This document shows positions 7,300-13,160 of a DNA stretch of 13,799 bases, one piece after another. The stretch lies in contig CAZMUD010000031.1 of the NCBI GenBank assembly GCA_964569715.1, positions 1 to 13,799 of the forward strand, given 5' to 3'. Both the position numbers and the translations under genes were made by a program. This stretch comes from CAZMUD01 sp964569715. Its GTDB lineage: Bacteria; Chloroflexota; Dehalococcoidia; Dehalococcoidales; UBA2162. The notes beneath the pieces are model-generated. The model did no database searches. It was not told where the DNA came from and worked only from the letters and a program-made list of their open reading frames with translations. Positions within the stretch are counted from its first letter, which is position 1, and each line of letters opens with the position of its first letter.

Positions 7300-8358
7300 T
7301 TATAATTTCTCCTCTTCAAAAGCTATACCAAATAGCCCCTCGGCTCTAAACACAAGTACTCCTACCATGACGGCGAGGGCAAACGCCCCCTTCAGAAAGG
7401 CGCCTGTCGGGAGCAGGTAAACAACCAGGACCTCGACCAGCGCCAGTATGAAGGCACCGATGAAACTTCCCTTAATGCTTCCCAGGCCTCCCAGGACGAT
7501 GATTGCCATCATCATTACGAATGGAGGCGTCCACATGTGGGGTTCAAGGACCAGCGTTGGAGCCACCAGGACTCCGGCAATAGCTGCCAGTCCTGATGCC
7601 AGGCCCATAACTATCAACAGTATCCTGGAAACATCTATCCCCATCAGGTTAGCCACTTCGGTATCCTGAGCTGTAGCCCTGATGGCAATGCCCAGCTTTG
7701 TCTTTGACAAGAGTGCCCATACACCAGCGAGAACAAGTAAGACTGCGCCGAATGTCAACAGGTGTTGATAAGAGACCTTGACGCCAATTATTTCCCAGTA
7801 CCCTGGAATGAAGCTCGGCGCTCCAAGATAGTGACCGCCAAAGGCAGGCACCAAAAGCATATACTCCTGAAAGACCATAGCCAGGGCGAGGGTAATCAGC
7901 AATACGGTTACATGATGCTCACGTACACGGTCAATGAACAACTTGTAGGCGCCGCCTGCTATAAAGATGCTGAAGACGACAGGCAAGATGATTGCCTTGG
8001 TAAGCGGTACATTTTCTCCCATACCAAGAATGAATCCTGTCCCGAACCATACCAGGAGCAGCGCAATGACGACAGACAGGATAATTGACACGATAGAGGG
8101 CAAGCGGAAAAGGACGAACAAGCTATACGTGCCGACTGACATGAGGAATGCAACGACCAGCGACAGAAAAATTGATGAAACGGGGTCCAAACCGAGTAGT
8201 TGAGTACAAGTATACAAAGCATAGGCTGCCAGCATGTAGAATGCAGTATGCGCCAGGTTTAACATCCTGGCTACACCGAAGATAAGGGAAAAGCCAATGG
8301 CCAGAAGGGCATAGACCCCTCCCTTCAATAGGGTATTAACTATAATTCCTTCAATCAT
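7300..8358 (-). CDS. livH: Liv-type permease LivH, enlarged
   Basis: A 352-residue inner-membrane permease, the partner of LivM. The LivH signature GGLGSIKGSFIGA is at 290-302, and the docking loop ATAQDTEVANLMGI is at 228-241. The N-terminal LLKGGVYALLAIGFSLIFGVARMLNLAHTAF part is also canonical up to about residue 40. LivH proteins are usually around 290-310 residues. The surplus is a hydrophobic insertion, roughly residues 85-140, before IDRVREHHVTVLLITLALA, apparently one or two extra membrane segments. It begins inside a repeated segment shared with 9971-10087: the sequence around its ATG recurs there as a broken copy. livK lies 125 bases upstream, livM directly downstream. Confidence 0.93.
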   Translation of the reverse strand: MIEGIIVNTLLKGGVYALLAIGFSLIFGVARMLNLAHTAFYMLAAYALYTCTQLLGLDPVSSIFLSLVVAFLMSVGTYSLFVLFRLPSIVSIILSVVIALLLVWFGTGFILGMGENVPLTKAIILPVVFSIFIAGGAYKLFIDRVREHHVTVLLITLALAMVFQEYMLLVPAFGGHYLGAPSFIPGYWEIIGVKVSYQHLLTFGAVLLVLAGVWALLSKTKLGIAIRATAQDTEVANLMGIDVSRILLIVMGLASGLAAIAGVLVAPTLVLEPHMWTPPFVMMMAIIVLGGLGSIKGSFIGAFILALVEVLVVYLLPTGAFLKGAFALAVMVGVLVFRAEGLFGIAFEEEKL

Positions 8359-8445
8359 AGCTTGTCTGAGCTAAATAACTCCCCACCAAAAACCCTTCCC
8401 TCCTCGCGGGAACCCCGAGATTACACCAGCCACCTCAGGGTTCCC
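8334..8445 (-). repeat. Intergenic repeat copy A (livK-livH junction) with conserved hairpin
   Basis: On the minus strand this stretch holds a hairpin followed by GTTATTTAGCTCAGACAAG, the livH ATG and its first codons. A second copy is at 9971-10087. The hairpin (8408-8445) has 12-base arms, GGGAACCCTGAG pairing with CTCGGGGTTCCC with one G-U pair when read as minus-strand RNA, and a 14-base loop. It begins 38 bases after the livK stop. No U-run follows the stem, so it is not a standard intrinsic terminator. It may protect the livK mRNA 3' end and set a higher livK than livH/livM level, as is common for binding-protein genes. Confidence 0.7.
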
Positions 8446-8483
8446 AAAGTAGGGCAAAACAATTGGCTATTCGAATGTGCTTC

Positions 8484-9842
8484 TTATTCCTCCGCTGCCT
8501 CGGCCTTCAACTTCTCAATTACCCGCGGCGGTGCCTGCCACGTAACGGTGCCCTCGAAGAATATGTCTAACCAATCATCTGATGGTGCCCAATCACCTGG
8601 GCTAAGGTTGGGCCAGATGCATTTCTGCGCTTCACCCTGCCATTGTATGGCGATACCTGTGGCATAGCCCGGACCGTACACCAGGTCGTGAGGATTCCCC
8701 AGTGGTGCATCTTCTAGACCTGTGAAGGCAATGGGGCCGCCGGTGCCTATGAAGTCCGTCTTTTCCAGTTCGACAACAACGGCATCCGAGTCCAGGGTCC
8801 CCGCCCTTTCGATAGCTTCTGACAGGAAAATAATGGCATCATTGGTGCCGGCAGTGTATGTCGGCATCTGCCCGGACTTCGCCTTAAAGGCCTCAAGGAA
8901 GGCAAGGGTCTTGTGCGTCTGCGCTACTCCCTCAGCGTAGGTGGCCAGGGTAGTCTCATAGTTGCCGAAACCGCCGGTCGCCTCCCAGAAGCCCTCCTTC
9001 TGTGCTTCAACGTTGATGCCTACCGAAGCCGCTGGGACTTCCAACTCGCCCCAGGACTTGGCATAGGGAATGCCCAGCGGGCCGGAGATAATAGTCAAGA
9101 TGATATCAGCACCCGAATCTTCTATGGCTGTCATTTCGGCAGTAAGTTCGGTGGCTGTAGGCGATGGTCTCCATACGCCAACAACTTCCATTCCCAGCTT
9201 CGCCGGGACTAACCCCTTCATAGCAGCCACCATGCCGTCGGCCCATTCCGCTCCTTCAGCGCATATGGCGACCTTCAGAGGCCTCTGTATGCCCGTCTGG
9301 GCTTTCATGATGCCTCCCGCCATTCCCACTTCCATCAGCGTGTTGTAGACCAGAAATGTGCTGCACATTGGGGTCACCCTGAAGAAGTACTTGTAGCGGT
9401 CGTAATCATCGGCTACTACTTGACAGAGCCCCACGGTAGCGGCACCACAACCGAGGAAAATCATCTGATGGTCCATGGCGACTTCCTGCATGGGAAATAC
9501 GCCTTCGGTCCTAAAACCGCCGACCACGAAGTCTACCTGGTCCACCGTTATCAGCCGCTCCATTGCCGAGGCAGCATCGGTCGGGCTGAGCATCTCGTTG
9601 GAGTCTGCCTTGACCAGTTCGATCAGGTATTGCTCTTCACCTATGGTTACACCGCCAGCGTCATTGACTGTATCCCGCCCGATTTCAGCACCCCACCAGT
9701 GGTGTTCGCCCTCCATATACGTCATCGGCCCGATAACGCCGATTTTGATGGTCTGGGCTTCTTCTTTAGGAGCACAGGCAGCGAGCATGAGTGATATCAA
9801 TAAAAGGCAAGCAACCGATGAGAAAACAATCTTTCTTCTCAT
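8484..9842 (-). CDS. livK: Liv-type substrate-binding lipoprotein LivK
   Basis: A 452-residue extracytoplasmic binding protein (periplasmic-binding fold type I) that hands substrate to LivH/LivM. The N-terminus MRRKIVFSSV... has a basic head, a hydrophobic core and the lipobox LAAC, so Cys23 should be lipidated. The mature start TIKIGVIGPMTYMEGEHHWWGAEIGRDTVNDAGGV is typical, including the GG after which the first lobe continues; the ligand contacts are not otherwise recognisable. The second ATG (9842) is preferred over the one at 9857 because the intervening bases are the ribosome binding site AAGGAGGT. The protein is longer than the usual 370-400 residues, so the ligand may not be a branched-chain amino acid. 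A leader shared with the lipoprotein gene lies upstream and a hairpin follows. Confidence 0.93.
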   Translation of the reverse strand: MRRKIVFSSVACLLLISLMLAACAPKEEAQTIKIGVIGPMTYMEGEHHWWGAEIGRDTVNDAGGVTIGEEQYLIELVKADSNEMLSPTDAASAMERLITVDQVDFVVGGFRTEGVFPMQEVAMDHQMIFLGCGAATVGLCQVVADDYDRYKYFFRVTPMCSTFLVYNTLMEVGMAGGIMKAQTGIQRPLKVAICAEGAEWADGMVAAMKGLVPAKLGMEVVGVWRPSPTATELTAEMTAIEDSGADIILTIISGPLGIPYAKSWGELEVPAASVGINVEAQKEGFWEATGGFGNYETTLATYAEGVAQTHKTLAFLEAFKAKSGQMPTYTAGTNDAIIFLSEAIERAGTLDSDAVVVELEKTDFIGTGGPIAFTGLEDAPLGNPHDLVYGPGYATGIAIQWQGEAQKCIWPNLSPGDWAPSDDWLDIFFEGTVTWQAPPRVIEKLKAEAAEE

Positions 9843-9846
9843 TATG

Positions 9847-9955
9847 ACCTCCTTCACATTGTCGGTGGCAAAACTTCCTCGGCTGGGGACAGGTCACCGA
9901 CCATCGACTGTCTCCAGTGTCTTGACTGTTACTTTCTGAAAGCTATCACCCCCTT
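9847..9955 (-). repeat. Leader repeat copy 1, upstream of livK
   Basis: This segment is homologous and nearly colinear with 10934-11039 upstream of the lipoprotein gene. The best-kept end on the minus strand is AAGGGGGTGATAGCTTT, then GTAACAGT, CTGGAGA, ATGGTC and CCAGC, closing with TGAAGGAGG, which here is the livK ribosome binding site. The first 31 bases differ at only three positions. The first bases resemble an extended Shine-Dalgarno sequence, but no start codon follows in this copy (CAG where copy 2 has GTG). It is probably the untranslated leader of the livK transcript. Confidence 0.65.
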
Positions 9956-9961
9956 ACTGGC

Positions 9962-9997
9962 TCATTCTAATCCACTAACTAAAATCCCGTCAAACAT
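9962..9997 (-). pseudogene. Eleven-codon remnant of a livH 5' end
   Basis: Within repeat copy B an ATG at 9997 opens MFDGILVSGLE before a TGA. The true livH start, in the same position relative to the hairpin, reads MIEGIIVNTLL. F/I, D/E, L/I and S/N are conservative changes, and the nucleotide match through codon 9 is about three quarters. This is best explained as the beginning of a former second livH whose remaining about 340 codons have been deleted. It is not expected to make a useful product. Confidence 0.6.
9964..9993 (-). promoter_or_regulatory. Candidate promoter for livK
   Basis: On the minus strand TTGACG (9993-9988) and TAGAAT (9969-9964) are separated by 18 bases; both match sigma-70 consensus at five of six positions. 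Transcription would begin near 9957, right at the start of leader copy 1. The hexamers fall inside the livH remnant, so the promoter may have formed from former coding sequence. Confidence 0.5.
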
Positions 9998-10087
9998 AAC
10001 TTATCTGAGCCAAATAATTCCCGGCCAGAATCTGCTGGCTCTCTTTCCCGGGAACCCCGAGATTGCATCAGTCAGCCCGGGGTCCCC
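9971..10087 (-). repeat. Intergenic repeat copy B (after the lipoprotein gene) with conserved hairpin
   Basis: This is the second copy of the 8334-8445 element. It shares an exact 16-base core, CGGGAACCCCGAGATT (plus strand 10049-10064), the same 14-base loop length and the downstream motif GGCTCAGATAAGTTATG. The hairpin (10050-10087) starts 21 bases after the lipoprotein stop. As minus-strand RNA its 12-bp stem is complete with two G-U pairs, whereas on the plus strand these would be A-C mismatches, so selection seems to have acted on minus-strand RNA. No U-run follows the stem. Confidence 0.7.
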
Positions 10088-10108
10088 CAAACCGGTTCCG
10101 AGTAATTG

Positions 10109-10888
10109 CTATTGGATTGTCAAGGTACTTCCTACTTCTTTGAACAGAGCTTCATCGAACGGTACATACATTCCTATGGTATACACAGTAATGATGATCC
10201 AATTGTCGCCCTCTTTCACACCAGTGGCGATAGCTTCTATATCGTAGCCTTCAGCCTTATAGTTGGATGTGACCGTGGAGGCTGGGGTGCCATCGAGCAG
10301 AGTTGTCTCACTCTCATCGACAAGTTCAAAATCTTCCAGTAGTCCCTCGAGTGTCTCTGCCAGGGTGCCGCCCTCGACAAAACGAGCAGTGAGCCCTGGA
10401 ATAAATGCAGGTACTGCAGCCCTGAACAATTCGCCCTCCGCTGCTTCCGCTTCTTCCCAATCGATGGGATACTTGACAGAGAAGCCGTGTTCTTCATTGG
10501 TATAGGTGGCAGCTTCATATGAGAGCTCGGCTACTTCTTCCTCGGCTACTTCTTCTTCCTCAGCTACTTCCTCTTCCTCGGCTACTTCTTCTTCCTCGGC
10601 TACTTCCTCCTCAGCGGCTGCCTCCAGTGCGGCAATTTGCTCTTGCGCCGCAGCCAGGTCGCTCTCAGCCGCAGCTAGGTCACTTTCTAAGGCTTCGGCT
10701 TCGCTCTCAGCCGCAGCCAGGTCACTCTCAGCCGCAGCCAGGTCGCTTTGCGCCGATGCTAGCTGGGATTTGGCTGCTTGTGCATCAGCTAACGCAGCAT
10801 CCAAATCTTCCTGAGGTACGCCGCCGCAGCCAGACAAAAGCGGCACCACCAGCAACAATGCCGTTACAATAAAAATGCTCCTTTTCAT
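10109..10888 (-). CDS. Lipoprotein with coiled coil, acidic repeats and PsbP-like domain
   Basis: A 259-residue secreted lipoprotein of unknown function. Residues 1-20 form a signal peptide ending in the lipobox LLSGC, so Cys21 should carry the lipid. Residues 27-92 are an alanine/glutamate/aspartate/serine-rich coiled coil with repeated SDLAAAE heptads. Residues 93-122 are an almost pure EEEVAEE repeat, a flexible acidic linker. From about 127 to the end, YTNEEHGFSVKYPIDWEE... to STLTIQ resembles the Mog1/PsbP-like domain found in many surface lipoproteins; this assignment is moderate. The ATG at 10888 is chosen because AAAGGAGG lies seven bases upstream; an in-frame ATG at 10912 lacks such a site. 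Its flanks are homologous to those of livK, suggesting it occupies the place of a lost livK copy. Confidence 0.85.
   Translation of the reverse strand: MKRSIFIVTALLLVVPLLSGCGGVPQEDLDAALADAQAAKSQLASAQSDLAAAESDLAAAESEAEALESDLAAAESDLAAAQEQIAALEAAAEEEVAEEEEVAEEEEVAEEEEVAEEEVAELSYEAATYTNEEHGFSVKYPIDWEEAEAAEGELFRAAVPAFIPGLTARFVEGGTLAETLEGLLEDFELVDESETTLLDGTPASTVTSNYKAEGYDIEAIATGVKEGDNWIIITVYTIGMYVPFDEALFKEVGSTLTIQ
10523..10612 (-). repeat. In-frame 15/18-base tandem repeats coding the acidic linker
   Basis: About five units built on CTCGGCTACTTCTTC (15 bases) or the same with an extra TTC (18 bases), plus strand reading, encode repeated EEEVAE. All unit lengths are multiples of three, so gain or loss of units changes the linker length without breaking the frame. 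The opposite strand is open too, producing meaningless serine-rich reading frames. Confidence 0.8.
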
Positions 10889-11022
10889 TAACAGGCCTCC
10901 TTTCCAAAACATTTAGTCGGTCCTTGGTTCCTTCCTCCTTCAGACCGGGCTCTCGAGAAACCTTTTCTGCTGGAGGATAACCACTGACCATATATCTCCG
11001 GCACTTTAACTGTTACCTTCAC
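10888..11022 (-). CDS. Possible 44-codon upstream reading frame (doubtful)
   Basis: A GTG at 11022 follows AAGGGGGTGAT, close to the ideal extended Shine-Dalgarno, and opens VKVTVKVPEIYGQW... for 44 codons. Its TAA shares a base with the lipoprotein ATG (TAATG), an arrangement typical of translational coupling. Against it, the later half is basic and low in hydrophobic residues, and the homologous leader of livK has CAG instead of GTG and a TGA after about 15 codons. Matches between the two copies at the KVTVK part differ only at third codon positions (AAG/AAA, GTT/GTC, AAA/AAG). It may be a leader peptide or chance. Confidence 0.2.
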   Translation of the reverse strand: MKVTVKVPEIYGQWLSSSRKGFSRARSEGGRNQGPTKCFGKEAC

Positions 11023-11039
11023 AAAGCTATCACCCCCTT
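10934..11039 (-). repeat. Leader repeat copy 2, upstream of the lipoprotein gene
   Basis: Homologous to 9847-9955. It ends in TGAAGGAGG, which in copy 1 serves livK; here no start codon follows at the proper distance, and 45 further bases precede the lipoprotein ATG with its own AAAGGAGG. That is what would be expected if the original gene after this leader was replaced. Confidence 0.65.
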
Positions 11040-11285
11040 CTATTACTTTTGTGCTCTCTTCTCAAGAAAACAGGACACCAGCCACCGCTGTCAAATCAGC
11101 GATTCCAGTGCCCTTATCTCATCTTCTGTCTCCTCATGACACGACTGAAACATGTTGTTTGAGACCATTTCACTTATTTGCCCTCAAGTCTAGCCTTTAT
11201 TTGTCTAGTTGTCAATACCCTCTTAAATAAAACCTATCTTGCCAGCTGCTAACTCGTTATGGAAGTCGGTGCTGCCCTGTGAACC
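11040..11285. other. Non-coding stretch upstream of the lipoprotein gene
   Basis: I see no convincing gene here. The minus strand has a promoter candidate (11187-11215) and a 25-codon frame at 11091-11168 beginning MVSNNMFQSC that lacks a good ribosome binding site. The part between 11220 and 11285 shows nothing recognisable. Confidence 0.5.
11187..11215 (-). promoter_or_regulatory. Promoter candidate for the lipoprotein transcript
   Basis: On the minus strand a perfect TTGACA (11215-11210) and TAGACT (11192-11187, four of six consensus bases) are separated by exactly 17 bases. Transcription would start near 11180, giving a leader of nearly 300 bases that includes leader copy 2. It is the best promoter match upstream of the lipoprotein gene. 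Confidence 0.55.
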
Positions 11286-11399
11286 TTACTTCCTTTTCCG
11301 CTTGACAAAGGCAAATTGAATTTTCTTACCGTTACGCTTGTCCTTCTTATTTACATTTTCAATGAAGGTTTTTAAGTCGGTAAGTGGTTTTTCACTCAT
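11286..11399 (-). CDS. Small basic protein, 37 residues, unknown function
   Basis: An ATG at 11399 opens 37 codons ending in TAA. AGGAAGAGG lies about ten bases upstream of the start, a usable ribosome binding site. The protein begins MSEKPLTDLKTFIENVNKK and ends in FAFVKRKRK; nearly a third of its residues are lysine or arginine, and there is no signal peptide or membrane segment. Basic small proteins of this kind may bind nucleic acid, but that is conjecture. I do not recognise the family. The upstream AT-rich stretch (11400-11490) contains TACAAT as a possible -10. It could be the first gene of the lipoprotein transcript or stand alone. Confidence 0.5.
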   Translation of the reverse strand: MSEKPLTDLKTFIENVNKKDKRNGKKIQFAFVKRKRK

Positions 11400-11492
11400 A
11401 GCGATGTCCTCTTCCTGCAAGTTGGATAATTTATGGTAATTGTATCATATACTTGAACACAAAACCAATTTAGGTTTATTGTAGTTATTAAT

Positions 11493-11614
11493 TGTCTACC
11501 TCATCCCCTTATCCCCCTCTCCTTCAAAGGAGAGGGGGAGGGATAGGGAAGAGGGGCTAGCGCCCCTCTTAAACGCCCTGGTAGGACATTATTTTGAAAG
11601 GGGATTAAAAGGGA
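11493..11614 (+). repeat. Intergenic repeat family, copy 1, with two hairpins
   Basis: It runs from TGTCTACCTCA to GGGGATTAAAAGGGAC. Inside are two strong inverted repeats: CCCCCTCTCCTT/AAGGAGAGGGGG (11513-11538, perfect 12-base arms) and AAGAGGGGC/GCCCCTCTT (11549-11570, perfect 9-base arms, 4-base loop). Copy 2 at 12121-12184 has the same ends but lacks the hairpins, and copy 3 at 13387-13520 shares the hairpin type. It is a non-coding, MITE- or REP-like element; no transposase is present. Confidence 0.75.
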
Positions 11615-11694
11615 CAAAGCCACTTTAAGATATTTTCTTCCCTCCTGAAAAGGCTGAGGGGCTGGTAGATAATTACAAGATAAGGAGGTATTAG

Positions 11695-12102
11695 TTGTTT
11701 AAGAAAATACATGTTTTCAGAGTCAAACCCAAGCAGGAACTTGCCAGCGAGATAGCCGGCTACTGCCGCCAGAATGGTATCTCATCTGGGGTGGTCGTTG
11801 GTATCATAGGGTCTGTGACCAGCGCTAGGTTGAACTTCCTGAGAGAACTACCTGGCAAATATGAGACGAAGGAGTATGAGGGTCCCTTAGAGATTGTCTG
11901 CGCCCAGGGCTCGGTAGCCCTTAAGGATTCTGAGCTAATCATCCATATACATATACAGCTTGCAGGTCTCGATGGATGCCAGGGGGGACACCTTGTGGAA
12001 GCCACGGTATTCTCCACGGCTGAAGTAGTAATAGGGGAACTTGATTACCAGCTCTATCGAGGCACTGATAATTATACCGGGCTCAACGAGTTGCAGTTTT
12101 GA
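11695..12102 (+). CDS. PPC/DUF296 domain protein
   Basis: A 135-residue single-domain protein of the plant-and-prokaryote-conserved (PPC, DUF296) family. Visible family marks are GVVVGIIGSVTSARL (32-46), YEGPLEIVCAQGSV (61-74), the histidine pair HIH (84-86) and GGHL (97-100, His99), which in homologues form a trimer and can bind a metal. Bacterial stand-alone forms have no agreed function; in plants the domain goes with AT-hook DNA-binding proteins, but no AT-hook is present here. The TTG start is preferred because AAGGAGG (11683-11689) lies six bases upstream and no ATG is available. It is flanked on both sides by direct copies of the intergenic repeat (11493-11614 and 12121-12184), so it may have arrived or been retained as a small cassette. 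Confidence 0.88.
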   Translation: MFKKIHVFRVKPKQELASEIAGYCRQNGISSGVVVGIIGSVTSARLNFLRELPGKYETKEYEGPLEIVCAQGSVALKDSELIIHIHIQLAGLDGCQGGHLVEATVFSTAEVVIGELDYQLYRGTDNYTGLNELQF

Positions 12103-12120
12103 TTAGCAGTAGTACTTGAA

Positions 12121-12184
12121 TGTCTACCTCACCCCCTCTTAAACGCCCTGGTAGGATATTGCTTTGAAAGGGGATTAAAAGGGA
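12121..12184 (+). repeat. Intergenic repeat family, copy 2, hairpins deleted
   Basis: TGTCTACCTCA is joined directly to CCCCCTCTTAAACGCCCTGG and the shared stretch through TTTGAAAGGGGATTAAAAGGGAC. Compared with copy 1, a block of nearly 60 bases containing both hairpins is missing and only a few bases differ elsewhere. Orientation is the same as copy 1. Confidence 0.75.
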
Positions 12185-12233
12185 CGAATACGGGGTCCCC
12201 ACAAAAATTTTTTGTGGGGTAAAAATCCCCTTT
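12167..12233. repeat. Nested palindrome between the PPC gene and mutM
   Basis: An outer inverted repeat, AAAGGGGATT (12167-12176) with AATCCCCTTT (12224-12233), encloses an inner one, CCCCACAAAAA (12197-12207) with TTTTTGTGGGG (12209-12219), around one base. It may act as a transcription barrier between the convergent PPC gene and mutM, or be part of the repeat family. Confidence 0.6.
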
Positions 12234-12289
12234 AGAAAATTCTCCTCCCTCTCCCCTTCGTAGCCAATTTTGGGGCGGAACTCGTTTGG

Positions 12290-12314
12290 AAAAGCCCCCT
12301 TATTTAGGGGGGCT
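12290..12314 (-). terminator. Intrinsic terminator overlapping the mutM stop codon
   Basis: On the minus strand AGCCCCC (12314-12308) pairs with GGGGGCT (12299-12293) around an 8-base loop that contains the mutM TAA, followed by four T residues. The stem is strong but the U-run is short, so termination may be partial. Confidence 0.5.
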
Positions 12315-13119
12315 GGCATTTGGGGCAGAAGTAGCTACCGCGATTTCGCACAACTATCCGCTCAATAGAAGTGCCGCAGTTGGGGCAGAACTTACCACGA
12401 CCATGAGCAACCTTAAACTCAAAGTGGGCGGTGCCCAGTGTGCCATCGGGGCGGAAGTAGGTATTCACACTGGCTCCTTTATTGCTGATAGCCGACCATA
12501 ATATCTGGCGAATGGTGCTGTGGAGGCGCTCTACCTCTCCCTGTGACAGGCTTTTACCCGCTCTCAGGGGATGGACTCTGGCGGCAAACAGAGCTTCATC
12601 AGCATACATACTGCCGATGCCGGCAATGAAGACTTGGTCGCAGAGTAGAGCCTTTATCGGTGCGGTGCGCTTAGCCAGGCGATGAGACAAAAGCTGAGGG
12701 GTAAAATCGGCTTCCAGTGGTTCCGGACCGAGCTTACCGACAATACTATCCTTGTCCTTCACCAGTCGCATTATGCCAAATTTGCGCGGGTCACGAAGGA
12801 AAATATTGGTGTCCTTATCCAGATGAATTATAGCCCGGGTATACTTGGGCGGCTCCGATGAGTCCTGACTGACAAGCAGAGAGCCGGTCATTTTCAGGTG
12901 GATAATCAATAAATCACCACTGCTCAGGCTGATGATAAGATACTTACCACGCCGGGCTATATCGGTTATTTTCTGCCCTATGATACGGGAGCGGAATTCT
13001 TTAACCGAGGGCTGGCGGACTATTCCTTCCCAGAACAGGGTAATGCCAGTGACGCAGCGCCCGCTAATATAGGGCAATAGCTCATTTTTTACCGTCTCTA
13101 CTTCAGGAAGTTCCGGCAT
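12304..13119 (-). CDS. mutM: Formamidopyrimidine-DNA glycosylase (Fpg/MutM)
   Basis: A 271-residue base-excision repair enzyme that removes 8-oxoguanine and formamidopyrimidines and nicks the abasic site. It begins MPELPEVETV: Pro2, exposed after Met removal, is the Schiff-base nucleophile and Glu3 the acid. Lys59 (RRGKYL, matching E. coli Lys57), HLKMTG (74-79), LRDPRKFG (108-115) and IAGIGSMYADEALF (165-178) follow, then the C-terminal zinc finger with CPNC (Cys245, Cys248) and CPKC (Cys265, Cys268) and Arg260. All key residues are present and the length is normal. The ATG at 13119 is required because Pro2 must be next to the start; a longer frame upstream is not used. It follows the small membrane gene by 41 bases, with polA further upstream, a common repair gene pairing. 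Confidence 0.97.
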   Translation of the reverse strand: MPELPEVETVKNELLPYISGRCVTGITLFWEGIVRQPSVKEFRSRIIGQKITDIARRGKYLIISLSSGDLLIIHLKMTGSLLVSQDSSEPPKYTRAIIHLDKDTNIFLRDPRKFGIMRLVKDKDSIVGKLGPEPLEADFTPQLLSHRLAKRTAPIKALLCDQVFIAGIGSMYADEALFAARVHPLRAGKSLSQGEVERLHSTIRQILWSAISNKGASVNTYFRPDGTLGTAHFEFKVAHGRGKFCPNCGTSIERIVVRNRGSYFCPKCQPP

Positions 13120-13160
13120 CTTTCTGCACTCCTTATTTTGACGATGGGTAAGTATACCTT

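Noticed and set aside
8408..8445. The hairpin after livK as an intrinsic terminator
   Set aside because: The stem is followed by GCGAGGAGGG rather than a U-run, in both directions; the element is better described as a 3' or intergenic structured repeat.
9420..9939. Plus-strand frames of 124 and 154 codons opposite livK
   Set aside because: livK has clear family motifs, a signal peptide and a ribosome binding site on the minus strand; the plus frames show no recognisable domain.
10506..10814. Open plus-strand frame rich in serine and alanine opposite the lipoprotein gene
   Set aside because: It is the shadow of the coiled-coil and acidic repeats; composition is meaningless and there is no ribosome binding site.
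11065..11094. TTGACA at 11094-11089 on the minus strand as a promoter for the lipoprotein gene
   Set aside because: No acceptable -10 lies 16-18 bases downstream; the pair at 11187-11215 is better.
11091..11168. 25-codon minus-strand frame MVSNNMFQSC..., continuing after a TGA for 16 more codons
   Set aside because: No good ribosome binding site, no recognisable product, and nothing supports stop-codon readthrough.
12083..12319. 78-codon minus-strand frame between the PPC gene and mutM
   Set aside because: It is made mostly of the intergenic repeat and nested palindrome, and overlaps the mutM terminator.
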